Below, piece by piece: positions 25,126 to 33,495 of a DNA stretch of 64,000 bases. The DNA lies in NCBI RefSeq assembly GCF_029589055.1, contig NZ_JARQZP010000007.1:1488001-1552000 (forward strand). The letters are read 5' to 3'. The notes below the pieces were generated by a model. It did no database searches. It was given only the letters and a program-made list of their open reading frames with translations, and was not told the origin of the DNA. Each line of letters opens with the position of its first letter. Within the stretch, counting starts at the first letter, position 1. The position numbers and the translations under genes were made by a program. The stretch comes from Vibrio hannami (GTDB lineage Bacteria > Pseudomonadota > Gammaproteobacteria > Enterobacterales > Vibrionaceae).

Positions 25126-25991
25126 TAATCTTCAATCTTTCCGCGTTCTACACTTTCATCAACGAAATAAGAAGGTAAATATGTCATAAATGAATTGTGT
25201 TCATGCATAGCTTGTGAAAAGTAGGTTAAGAATGTTTTGAAATGATAGTTTGACTCTTCATATGATGGATCAAAACGATTTTTTAAGCCGAATCCACAGA
25301 GAGTAGGATATGACCAACTTTGAGGTATTGTTTTAAATTCATCTGCTATGTTCTTTCTCATATGGTAATAAATAATGCCATCTTCAATACTTAGTATCAG
25401 ATTGTGCCTATGATTTAAATTCACATCAGAGTCATACAAGTCAGAAATTTCATTAGATATATTTTCGAGATTGAAATTTAGTTTATTGCAAATCAAAACT
25501 GAGAAAATCTGATCTTTGAAATTTAATTCAGGATTAAAATCCGCATTGGAACCAAAAGTTGTCATTCCATCGCACTCTTCCCTTAGTTTCTTGATGTTAG
25601 AAAGTTTATTTATAGCTTTCTTGAAATCAGTTTTAGAAAGTGTACTTTTTACTTCCACGACACCTAAAACAGGATCAACCGGAAAAAATCGATGTTCATT
25701 GGACGCTTTGATATTTAACATCTTACTTTTATCATAAATCACCAAATCACATTGAGTACTTGTCGAACCATTTGGTGTAATAATAAATCCACTTCCGAAC
25801 CCATAGTTTTCAGGAATAAATAAACTTAATAAACCAGCACAAATCTGCTCTTTGAATACACCATACTCCCCAGGGTGAATTAACGAGTCATTTTCAGGAT
25901 CGTAAAAACATTCATTCGCTAGTTCTTTCATTGAATGTACAAAGTCACTGATTTTTTTATCCATTAATTTTTCAAAAATATGATGAGCCAA
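25125..25991 (-). CDS. DUF6602-like protein with PD-(D/E)XK nuclease signature, cassette gene
   Basis: About 288 residues. The core holds GFGSGFIITPNGSTSTQCDL-VIYD and, about 30 residues later, PVDPVLGVVEVKSTLSK; the spaced Asp and E-x-K are the PD-(D/E)XK nuclease pattern seen in DUF6602 proteins. No helix-turn-helix or methyltransferase partner is present in the cassette. The ribosome site GGGAGGA is followed after a short gap by TTG at 25991, taken as start; an ATG at 25964 has no ribosome site. A defence or DNA-processing role is inference from the fold. Confidence 0.65.
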   Translation of the reverse strand: MAHHIFEKLMDKKISDFVHSMKELANECFYDPENDSLIHPGEYGVFKEQICAGLLSLFIPENYGFGSGFIITPNGSTSTQCDLVIYDKSKMLNIKASNEHRFFPVDPVLGVVEVKSTLSKTDFKKAINKLSNIKKLREECDGMTTFGSNADFNPELNFKDQIFSVLICNKLNFNLENISNEISDLYDSDVNLNHRHNLILSIEDGIIYYHMRKNIADEFKTIPQSWSYPTLCGFGLKNRFDPSYEESNYHFKTFLTYFSQAMHEHNSFMTYLPSYFVDESVERGKIED

Positions 25992-26021
25992 TATCACTCC
26001 TCCCGTTGATTATAGTTAATA

Positions 26022-26147
26022 GCCTAACGCCCAATTAAGGTGTGAAGCACGCTACCACGAAACTTAATTTGACCATAGTAAACACAAAACTCAATCCAAA
26101 CCAAAAATGCCAAGCGTGCTGAATCACTCTTAAATTGTTTGTTAGCC
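26022..26147 (-). repeat. attC site E
   Basis: The minus strand runs GGCTAACAAACAATTTAAGA-GTGATTCAGCACGCTTGGC to GCGTGCTTCACACCTTAATT-GGGCGTTAGGC. Same type as sites A and D with a different centre. The stop codon of the next gene (26142-26144) lies within its outer end. Confidence 0.88.
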
Positions 26148-27215
26148 AACTGATTCCAAAGAAATTTTCTCTATTTCCTTTTCAAAGTTTGGTTGAATAT
26201 GGAAGCGCCATAACGGTAGTTCGTCACTTTTATAATCATCAGGAAATCCAATATTAAACTGAGCGGGATCTACGTTCGCATCAATTGCAACAATCTTGTC
26301 GTCTCTGATTGTCCGCTCTCGGTAAGCAGCACTTATCATAGAGCTTAAATAGCCAATCATATCAAACCCATAATTATCAGAAGGATGCTCAGGCTCAAAT
26401 GTAAAAATGATAGATTCAACTTTATTATCACTCACTACTGGGGTAACTGAAGACTCAATCCAGTCACCATATCGAGTGAGATAAAACGCAATACTCTTGT
26501 CTAACTCTTCTTTAAGCTCAACACCTGCACACTTGAGCCTTACTTCTTTTATCAAAATTACTGTTTGACCATCATCTCCTATTGGATCTGTGTTATCAGT
26601 ATCATTGACAATGACAAACTCTAGTTTTGGCTTGGCACCGATTAATACATCTCCAAATGTACCCATTTCATTTTTAGCAATTGAATTAATGAAAGTAGTT
26701 ACATAACGCTTTGATTGCTTAATCAAAGAGCTAGGGTCAAGCAGAACCCATTGATTATATTTTGAAAAGTATATAGCCAACTTTAGAGGTACTTTGTTCA
26801 TTTCAGCATATGCTTGCAGCTCCGCAAGATAATCATTGCGGAATGGATATTCGTAATTAACATTTTCAGAATGACAGTTCTTTACTTCAACAAGGTATTG
26901 CTCACCGGTCGCAGTTGTAACTCTGTAATCAGGAAGCTTAATTTTCTCATTTGTCGAGAAACTAGTACCAGAGTCTTCTTGTTTGATAAACGATACTTTA
27001 CCTAGAGCACCTACAACAATAGGAAAAGAAGACTCGACTCTTTTCCCGAACAGCACCCTTTCATTGCTTTGAGCTGAAGTCAAAGAATCCGAAACTCTTT
27101 GAACGAAATCGTCCCTATCTTCTGGGTTCTGCAAATTGTAGTTATATTCCAAGCCAATGGAACTAAAAAGATCAATTGGTTCAAATTTCTCTGGGTTTCT
27201 TTTTATTCTTTTCAT
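26142..27215 (-). CDS. Hypothetical nuclease-like protein in an integron cassette
   Basis: About 357 residues. In the N-terminal half LPDYRVTTATGEQYLVEVKN gives a Asp...E-V-K arrangement of PD-(D/E)XK type, followed by an alternating segment (LKLAIYFSKYNQWVLLDPSS) usual for restriction-like folds. The C-terminal half is unrecognised. Start at ATG 27215; a TTG five codons earlier is possible, and neither has a strong ribosome site. It is the sole gene between attC E and attC F. Could be a restriction or anti-phage effector; no partner is seen. Confidence 0.6.
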   Translation of the reverse strand: MKRIKRNPEKFEPIDLFSSIGLEYNYNLQNPEDRDDFVQRVSDSLTSAQSNERVLFGKRVESSFPIVVGALGKVSFIKQEDSGTSFSTNEKIKLPDYRVTTATGEQYLVEVKNCHSENVNYEYPFRNDYLAELQAYAEMNKVPLKLAIYFSKYNQWVLLDPSSLIKQSKRYVTTFINSIAKNEMGTFGDVLIGAKPKLEFVIVNDTDNTDPIGDDGQTVILIKEVRLKCAGVELKEELDKSIAFYLTRYGDWIESSVTPVVSDNKVESIIFTFEPEHPSDNYGFDMIGYLSSMISAAYRERTIRDDKIVAIDANVDPAQFNIGFPDDYKSDELPLWRFHIQPNFEKEIEKISLESVG

Positions 27216-27237
27216 ATATATCAAACTCAAATAAGTG

Positions 27238-27295
27238 GGCTAACGCTTAAGTATTTATCCAGTGTCGTAGCACACTGGATAAATACCTGTTGAAC
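27238..27295 (-). repeat. attC site F (compact, perfect stem)
   Basis: The minus strand reads GTTCAACAG, then GTATTTATCCAGTGT, loop GCTACG, ACACTGGATAAATAC, then TTAAGCGTTAGCC. The 15-base arms (27251-27265 and 27272-27286) are perfectly complementary. GTTCAAC fits the attC R'' consensus RYYYAAC. At 58 bases it is like the short attC sites of mobile integrons rather than the ~120-base sites nearby. The IS91-like element begins directly after GAAC at 27292-27295. Confidence 0.75.
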
Positions 27296-27506
27296 TGAAC
27301 CTCTACTATCTATGGAATTTGCTTTTCTGGATTAACTTTTTGCAGTGCCTGTTAGCTGCCACAGATAACGGTTACAGAGTATATTTTGGGTCACTTTTCT
27401 CCTCTAAACCGTAATGACTATACTCGTTATACCATTAATATTAAAGCGAACCATGCCCCTCTGTCACGATAACAACGCGCATATAAACACCCAATTTATC
27501 AATAGC

Positions 27507-28598
27507 CTAGCCCGTTCGATAGTGTAGTACGTTCATCGACGGTCTGACTATGATGCTCGTCATCATCATGCTTTTCCGCTTACAGACTGGACAGCAAGGT
27601 AACTCTCTTTCAGGTTCCGAAGCTTCTACTGTTCTATCATGTAAACTCTGTCTGATCGTCGCTATCGCTTTTACCCTCACAGCATTCGCCAGGAACCCAT
27701 AATAACGAATGCGCATCATCCCTTTAGGTAGCACATGCAGAAGCAACCGCCTCAACATTTCCCCTGCGGTACAAGACATCTTTTTCATTTCTCCACTGCG
27801 ATAATCCTTATAATGCATACCAACACGACCATCACTTTGATAGCTCAACTGGTTAGGGTTTAACCCTATTCGATTGCAATATCGGGAGAGATAACCCACT
27901 ACCGACTCCGCTCTTTTCAGCACGGGTTTGCTATAAACAACCCATGCTTTCTTCCTGACATCTGACAATAAGTTTAAATGGGTCGTCAGCGCTGAATGCA
28001 TCCGTTGCAACATCTCCTTCTTAAAACGAACTGAGAGAGCCTTAACGGGGAACAGATAATGATCTTTCTTTGTAGGTTGCCACCGCTCCTCCTTAGTCAA
28101 GACTCCGCTTGGTAACAAGCAATGTATGTGCGTATGCTGGCTAAGATTCCTTCCCCATGTATGCAGAACCATCAAGGCACCAAGTTGCCCTGCAAGGTGA
28201 TGACGTTTATTCGCAAAAGCAGTTAACGTTGCCCAAGCCGAGTGAAACAGACATTGGTAAACCACTTTCGGATAAACCTTTACCAGAGCATTAAACTCAT
28301 GAGGCAAGGTAAAAACCAAATGATGATAGGCCACAGGTAAAATATCCTTACTTCGTTTTAGCAACCATCGTTGTCTCATCTGCTCCTGACAGTTTGGACA
28401 GTGTCTGTCCCGGCATGAACAGTACCATGTGGTTTCATAACCACAGTAGTTGCACCGCCAATCGTAGCTTCCCATCCTTTCCGTTCGACAATCTCGAAGA
28501 TGATGAAGAACTTGCCATTGCCTTGGGGTAATGGAAGTTTTGTCTAGCTCATCCAGACCTTGGCTTAATATCGTTTGATAGGGAGATAACATGTTCAT
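27507..28598 (-). CDS. IS91-family HUH transposase
   Basis: 363 residues. N-terminal zinc finger CNYCGYETTWYCSCRDRHCPNC with a CQEQMRQRWL follow-on, the HUH motif in QHTHIHCLLPSG (residues ~165-180), and the catalytic Tyr pair in VGYLSRYCNRIGL (Y-x3-Y). It nicks and moves DNA by a rolling-circle route. ATG at 28598 overlaps the TGA of the recombinase gene (ATGA) and follows GGGAGG, so translation is coupled. Length fits IS801/IS91 relatives. Confidence 0.92.
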   Translation of the reverse strand: MNMLSPYQTILSQGLDELDKTSITPRQWQVLHHLRDCRTERMGSYDWRCNYCGYETTWYCSCRDRHCPNCQEQMRQRWLLKRSKDILPVAYHHLVFTLPHEFNALVKVYPKVVYQCLFHSAWATLTAFANKRHHLAGQLGALMVLHTWGRNLSQHTHIHCLLPSGVLTKEERWQPTKKDHYLFPVKALSVRFKKEMLQRMHSALTTHLNLLSDVRKKAWVVYSKPVLKRAESVVGYLSRYCNRIGLNPNQLSYQSDGRVGMHYKDYRSGEMKKMSCTAGEMLRRLLLHVLPKGMMRIRYYGFLANAVRVKAIATIRQSLHDRTVEASEPERELPCCPVCKRKSMMMTSIIVRPSMNVLHYRTG

Positions 28599-29449
28599 TC
28601 GACCTCCCAAAGTCTGCCGACTAAGTCAAACTCATTTCCATCTGACTGCTCGTGGTAGTGACCTATCCAGTGCGTGTACCTTAACGTCGTTTTTATGCTT
28701 GAATGCCCAAGGTAACGTTGAAGAATATTCAATGGCATTCCTGCCTCTAATTGATGGGTGGCATACGCATGTCGTAACGCATGAATTCCTCCTCGTTTAT
28801 CAACCCTTGCTGAGGCTTTAGCTGATTTAAAGCACTTTTGCAGAGCACTGATGTCCATCGGTCTTTCTGGCTCCCGACTAGGAAACAGCGCCACTGTAGG
28901 ATGGTAGTGACGCCAATAGTTACGAAGGTGATTCAACTGACTGTCACTGAGGGGAACGAACCGATCTTTATTTCCTTTGCCCTGGTGAATGTGCAAACGC
29001 TTTGCCTCTCCATCGATATCTCTAACACCAAGGTTAACGACTTCACTCACTCGCAATCCACAGCCATAGCATACTTCTAATGCACTCTGATACTTCAGGC
29101 TTCGGCAGTGACTGATGATGTCTCTGACTTCTTTACGGTTGAGTAGCTCAGGTATTGTGCAGGCTCGCTTCATTGGTGGAACCAGTCTTTCTTGAAACTC
29201 TCGTTTCAGCACCTTTTGGTAGAAAAACATGACGGCATTGAGTGCCTGAGAACAAGTGCTGCCACTTAGTTTCCTGTCCTTAGACAAGGAGCGTAAGTAC
29301 GAGCTTATCTGTTCATCACTCAAAAGGTCTGGTGACATGGCGTAAGTTTTGGAGAGTTCAACTACCCAATGCAGGTAGCATTTCTGTGTTTTAGGAGAGA
29401 AACGGCGAACCGCCATTTCATCGAGAAACTGTTGTCTTAAAGGGGTCAT
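28595..29449 (-). CDS. Tyrosine recombinase of the IS91-like element
   Basis: 284 residues. N-terminal SAM-like domain (MTPLRQQFLDEMAVRRFSPK, QALNAVMFFYQKVLKREF) and catalytic domain with the R-K-H-R-H/W-Y set: GCGLRVSEVVNL (Arg), QGKGNKDRFVPL (Lys), HALRHAYATHQLEAG (His-x-x-Arg), YLGHSSIKTTLRYTHW (His and Tyr). It lacks the extra helix insertion found in integron IntI, so it is not the missing integrase. Start 29449 has GAGG upstream; the frame extends to 29479. Confidence 0.9.
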   Translation of the reverse strand: MTPLRQQFLDEMAVRRFSPKTQKCYLHWVVELSKTYAMSPDLLSDEQISSYLRSLSKDRKLSGSTCSQALNAVMFFYQKVLKREFQERLVPPMKRACTIPELLNRKEVRDIISHCRSLKYQSALEVCYGCGLRVSEVVNLGVRDIDGEAKRLHIHQGKGNKDRFVPLSDSQLNHLRNYWRHYHPTVALFPSREPERPMDISALQKCFKSAKASARVDKRGGIHALRHAYATHQLEAGMPLNILQRYLGHSSIKTTLRYTHWIGHYHEQSDGNEFDLVGRLWEVE

Positions 29450-29720
29450 GGTGTATTCCTCATTCAATGGATACACCATAAGTGTGGACAGTATTCGGGG
29501 TTACGTATCGTTCTCCGCGAAGCGGTTTAGTTCAACGCTTTCTAAACGGTTTCTTTCCGTCTATCTCATCAATCTATCACACAAATAGAGGAAAGAGTTT
29601 GCTATATAACCAATTAATTATTAAGAGTTAAGATAGTGAAGCCAAGAGAACAAATACGGAAACAGTCCGTCTATCACACTAATATTTACTAACAGCCTTC
29701 TACTGTATGAATTTACAAGC

Positions 29721-29745
29721 AAAGCAGGCAAGCTATGCCTGCTTT
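29721..29745 (-). terminator. Terminator of the GH13 gene
   Basis: Stem AAAGCAGGCA / TGCCTGCTTT, 5-base loop, placed 16 bases beyond the minus-strand GH13 stop. The stretch 29506-29720 holds no gene that I can see; it contains a CCGTCTATC motif twice (about 29556 and 29670). Confidence 0.65.
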
Positions 29746-29760
29746 ACCGTCATAAAGCTG

Positions 29761-31533
29761 CTAAATAGCCAAACTCAAATACATAGCCGCTAATGGTTCA
29801 ATATTGATAAGTAGCCTGGCTCCCTGATTATCAACAATTAGCGTGTAGGCTTTGTCATTCAGGAGATCCACAACTCGGTGTTCGCCTTCATTCAGGAGCC
29901 ATTTTTCTATCAGTTCTTGAGGTATCATTAAGTTAAGTTCTGTCTCCTTGTTTGCACTAAAGTTCGCGACAAACATAAGCTTTTGATCGGCGTTAGAACG
30001 TGCAAATGCAAAAAGACTATCTTGCATATCACCGAAGTTATCGAAGTTTGCTCCGTATAGGTCGTGGTACTCACCACTCAATGCAGGGCTTTCTAACGTT
30101 AGGTTAAGTAACTTCTGGTAAAAATCTCTCAACTCTTTTTCAGAATCTGATAACTGTCCGCCATCAAACTTGCCACCATTCATCCAACGTTGGTGATGTG
30201 GCACTCCAACATAGTCAAAGATCGATGTTCGCGAAGGCTTGCCAAAACCACCGGCCCCAGCTCCCGGCTCACCGACTTCCTGCCCGAAGTAGATCATGGT
30301 TGGAGAGGAGGACAAACAAGCAGACACCAACATCGCTGGTTTTCCTTTTTCTGCGCTGCCAGCGAATTCCGGTGACGCGACTCTTTGCTCATCATGGTTA
30401 TCAAGGAAGTGGAGCATATGATGTTCAATATCACGCATCTCGTGCTGAATCCTGCCGATCTCTCGGGTTGAACCATGCCCTTGCATCACTTCTTTAAGGC
30501 TGTCGTAAAGATCCACCTTATCGTACAGATAGTCCATTTTGCCAAGCTGAATATAATCCCGATACAAATGCGGCTGATAAACTTCCGCCATCAAAAAGGC
30601 ATCTGGATTCTTCTGCTTAATCGACGAGTTCATGTAGCTCCAGAACTCAACCGGCACCATCTCGGCCATGTCGTAGCGGAAACCGTCGACACCTTTATCA
30701 ATCCAATATAAGGCAATATCCCGAAACTTAACCCAGGAATCAGGAACCGTTTTATCTAGCCAGAAATCATAATGTTCGCTAAAAGGTTTGAATCTATATT
30801 CCTCGGATAGGCTATCGAAATCCTTAGTCCCATCCGGTCTTACACCGTAATTAACCTTAACTGTTTCATACCAGTCATCGTGATTTGGTTTTGCCAGTCG
30901 GGAGCCGTTGCCCGTCCATTTCGCCGGAAACTCAGTGTATGGTTCAGATAATGATGGATGAGCCTCCCCTCCAAGAGGTGGTTCATTAGTTAGAGCATCT
31001 GGTAGCTCAAATTCCTGCCGCGGAATGTAGTAGAAATTGTTGTCTTTATGATATTCAAACCCGGTATCGTCCTCCACACCGAAGTCACTGATACCTTCAG
31101 GATTATTCAACCCTTTATAGACACGCGCGACATGGTTAGGAACGATATCAATGATCACCTTCATTCCAGCGTTATGTGTTCTTTCGATTAATTCGTCGAA
31201 CTCCTGATTTCGCTTCGCCGGGTTATCCGCAAGGTCAGGATTAACCGAATAATAGTCTTTGACTGCATAAGGTGAACCAGCCCGCCCCTTCACTACAGCA
31301 GGATGGTCATTCTCTATTCCAAACTCTTGATAATCATTAATCACTGCGTGATGTGGTACCCCCGTATACCAAATATGCGTGATGCCCAAATTGCGAATTT
31401 CTGCTAATGCTTTTACGGTGAAGTCACTAAATTTACCAACACCATTTTGCTCAATGGTTCCCCAAGGTACATTGCTTTGATTTGAGTTTCCGAACAAGCG
31501 AGTAAATACCTGATAAACGTTCTTCTTTTTCAT
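29761..31533 (-). CDS. GH13 alpha-amylase family protein
   Basis: 590 residues, cytoplasmic by lack of signal peptide. It opens MKKKNVYQVFTRLFGNSNQS. GH13 regions: VIIDIVPNHVARVY, GVDGFRYDMAEMVP (nucleophile Asp), AFLMAEVYQP (acid/base Glu) and MLHFLDNHDEQRVA (third Asp). It probably degrades or remodels maltodextrins inside the cell. Together with the malE-like gene at 14 kb and the alpha-glucosidase at 11 kb it suggests a starch-use locus now split by the accessory block. ATG has no strong ribosome site; the start fits the family. Confidence 0.9.
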   Translation of the reverse strand: MKKKNVYQVFTRLFGNSNQSNVPWGTIEQNGVGKFSDFTVKALAEIRNLGITHIWYTGVPHHAVINDYQEFGIENDHPAVVKGRAGSPYAVKDYYSVNPDLADNPAKRNQEFDELIERTHNAGMKVIIDIVPNHVARVYKGLNNPEGISDFGVEDDTGFEYHKDNNFYYIPRQEFELPDALTNEPPLGGEAHPSLSEPYTEFPAKWTGNGSRLAKPNHDDWYETVKVNYGVRPDGTKDFDSLSEEYRFKPFSEHYDFWLDKTVPDSWVKFRDIALYWIDKGVDGFRYDMAEMVPVEFWSYMNSSIKQKNPDAFLMAEVYQPHLYRDYIQLGKMDYLYDKVDLYDSLKEVMQGHGSTREIGRIQHEMRDIEHHMLHFLDNHDEQRVASPEFAGSAEKGKPAMLVSACLSSSPTMIYFGQEVGEPGAGAGGFGKPSRTSIFDYVGVPHHQRWMNGGKFDGGQLSDSEKELRDFYQKLLNLTLESPALSGEYHDLYGANFDNFGDMQDSLFAFARSNADQKLMFVANFSANKETELNLMIPQELIEKWLLNEGEHRVVDLLNDKAYTLIVDNQGARLLINIEPLAAMYLSLAI

Positions 31534-31734
31534 TATGATCTAGCCTTACATACCAACGTGCTCTTAGGTTAATTTAAGTAATTTTCAGGAAACTCATCCC
31601 TACAACGTCAATTTAAGGGCGTAGATACTGAATATGTGATCTTGATATAACAATTATCGAACCAAGCTCTCGGCATATTATTTCTGCTTATCTAGAATTA
31701 AATGTATAGACAATAACAATAAGGATAAAATCTA

Positions 31735-32163
31735 ATGACTTATAAACATATACTTGTTGCAGTCGATCTAAGTGATGAAAGTAGCATATTGGTTGATAAA
31801 GCAGCCGGGCTTGCTTCTGCTGTAGGTGCAAAACTCTCTCTTATCCACGTCGATGTTGTACAAGACGACGACTTTACTCGCCAGATCGTTAATTCATTAG
31901 TAGCAGAAAACGATGACAATCCGTTGATGAAGAAATTACACGCCCAGCTAACCGCACTTAAAAACAATGTATCGTGCGACGTTGAAAATACATTGATAAG
32001 TTGTGGTGGACTATCTGAAGAACTAGAGCGTGTTGTTGAGGCTTACGATATTGATCTTATCGTATCCGGACACCATCAGGACTTTTGGCATACCGTAAAT
32101 TCTTCTGCCAAAAGAATGCTCAAGTCTATTCCTGTCGATATGTTAGTTATCCCACTAAGTTGA
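31735..32163 (+). CDS. uspA: Universal stress protein A
   Basis: 142 residues. Single Usp domain: YKHILVAVDLSDESSILVDK at the start, LSLIHVDVVQDD, and YDIDLIVSGHHQDFWHTVNS-SAKRMLKSIPVDMLVIPLS at the end. The GHHQDFW stretch is shared with E. coli UspA and differs from the ATP-binding G-x2-G-x9-G-S/T type, as expected for true UspA. Cytoplasmic homodimer made in stress and stasis. AAGGA lies 8-12 bases before ATG. Its terminator is shared with the convergent gene. Confidence 0.92.
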   Translation: MTYKHILVAVDLSDESSILVDKAAGLASAVGAKLSLIHVDVVQDDDFTRQIVNSLVAENDDNPLMKKLHAQLTALKNNVSCDVENTLISCGGLSEELERVVEAYDIDLIVSGHHQDFWHTVNSSAKRMLKSIPVDMLVIPLS

Positions 32164-32189
32164 CTCTTCCCACTTAACTAAAAATAGAA

Positions 32190-32226
32190 AAGTAAATGCC
32201 CCGGAATCAAGCCGGGGCACTTACTT
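32190..32226. terminator. Bidirectional terminator
   Basis: Long stem: AAGTAAATGCCCCGG against CCGGGGCACTTACTT with loop AATCAAG, lying between uspA and the convergent DUF2189 gene. The 8 G-C-rich pairs are extended by A-T pairs on both sides, so it can end transcription in either direction. Confidence 0.8.
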
Positions 32227-32241
32227 TAAACAACTTATTGG

Positions 32242-33042
32242 TTATACATGATGATCGTGTTTGATGGTTTCTCTGTAACCGTGCCATGTCGCAAAACCTA
32301 ACAGAGGGATCGTAACCAGCATTCCGATTCCATATGTAGCAAATCCGAGTAACACACCTCCACAGATAAGTGCCGCCCAAACAATCATCGCTGGAATATT
32401 GGATTTCACCGCGTTGAAGCTAGTAAATACGGCGCTCATCATATCTACCTGACGTTCGAGCATTAATGGCATTGAAAATGCGGAAATACTAAAGACGACA
32501 CAAGCCAGAATAAATCCGACCACAGAACCAATTACAAGGAATGGAACGAAGTCAGCAAGCGGTGCTCCCTGAACGGATGGGTATACAGCATGTAAAAGTG
32601 CTGCAATTCGCATCCAGAAGATCATCGCTACGGCGAGCAGAACGGCAAATGCCCACTGAGAAGATGAGTTTCGGCCTATCGCTTTCATAGAGTGGAATAG
32701 ACTTGCATCATGCCCTTGCTCACGCTCCCAACTTGCATCGTACAAGCCGAGCGCCAGGAATGGGCCAATCAACATAAACACTACAAGAGCGGGCAATACA
32801 ACCAGATGGGTACCCTGCCATTGTATAAGCAGGACAATAGCTACTGCCGCTGCCATAAAGCAGAGTCCGTAAAACGCGCTTATCAAAGGCATTCGGATCA
32901 GGTCATGAAGTGCCAGTGACAACCAATGGAAAGGAGCAGAGACACTGAGTTGGTTACATGGGATTGTCTTTGCATATTCTGCATGCGTAGACGACTCTTT
33001 TTTCTTACTGTGTAAGTCTGATGGATGTACCGTACGAGGCAT
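32242..33042 (-). CDS. DUF2189 integral membrane protein
   Basis: 266 residues with six hydrophobic segments. The cytoplasmic N-terminus has PCNQLSVSAPFHWLSLALHD, then LISAFYGLCFMAAAVAIVLL, the pattern of DUF2189 proteins (often called cytochrome c oxidase-associated or hypothetical). It ends with the His-rich tail KHDHHV. ATG at 33042 has AAGGAGG upstream, decisive over the longer frame to 33105. Divergent from the cytochrome oxidase operon, with about 450 bases between. The family is often found near respiratory genes; its role is unknown. Confidence 0.85.
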   Translation of the reverse strand: MPRTVHPSDLHSKKKESSTHAEYAKTIPCNQLSVSAPFHWLSLALHDLIRMPLISAFYGLCFMAAAVAIVLLIQWQGTHLVVLPALVVFMLIGPFLALGLYDASWEREQGHDASLFHSMKAIGRNSSSQWAFAVLLAVAMIFWMRIAALLHAVYPSVQGAPLADFVPFLVIGSVVGFILACVVFSISAFSMPLMLERQVDMMSAVFTSFNAVKSNIPAMIVWAALICGGVLLGFATYGIGMLVTIPLLGFATWHGYRETIKHDHHV

Positions 33043-33495
33043 ATATCCTCCTTGATCGATTCTCGTTAAGTGAAGCGCCAGTATTGAACAAAGAACATTG
33101 AACAAAGCGCGTCACAGTCGATTCGATGCTCGGCCTACGACATTTTCTTGTTGTTATCTTATATAGCAGTGCATCAACATTAGTCGTTAGTACGAAACTG
33201 ACTATACTTGGGATCACGATCACCAGTTCGCATTAACATTTATTTAACTATTGTTCAAATAAACACCAAGATCAAATACAACATTACTTTTATTAATCCC
33301 CAGCCATAATATTCAATAAGTTATATTTTTCAACATTAACATTTTTATCAGTTTCTTGAACAATTCCCATTTCGCACCTAGCCTTAATTAACATAAAAAT
33401 AACAATCAGCTAACTACGTGAGATTACTTCTTTTCGGCAATCCCGTTAAGGAGTGAACTTAAAAAAGATGGATTTGAGTGTCAGGGAGAGACCGA
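33043..33495. other. Intergenic region upstream of the cytochrome oxidase operon
   Basis: About 450 AT-rich bases between the divergent DUF2189 gene and coxB. I see no gene or known RNA. Promoters for both sides must lie here; the last ~30 bases contain AAGGAG (33449-33454) and a CAGGGAGAG ribosome site serving coxB. Confidence 0.5.

Larger units (their letters stand above)
27296..29505 (-). mobile_element. IS91-like element with accessory tyrosine recombinase
   Basis: Two minus-strand genes (recombinase, then HUH transposase) overlap by 4 bases. The transposase 3' side abuts GAAC in attC F (GTTC on the minus strand), the tetranucleotide used by IS91-type elements at their origin end. Rolling-circle elements make no target duplication, so the right end (about 29500, near GGACAGTATTCGGGG) is only an estimate. 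The ~200 bases 27296-27506 hold no gene and should contain the origin end. Confidence 0.7.

Noticed and set aside
28595..29449. Tyrosine recombinase considered as the missing integron integrase
   Set aside because: It lacks the extra helix insertion typical of IntI and is coupled by ATGA to an IS91 transposase.
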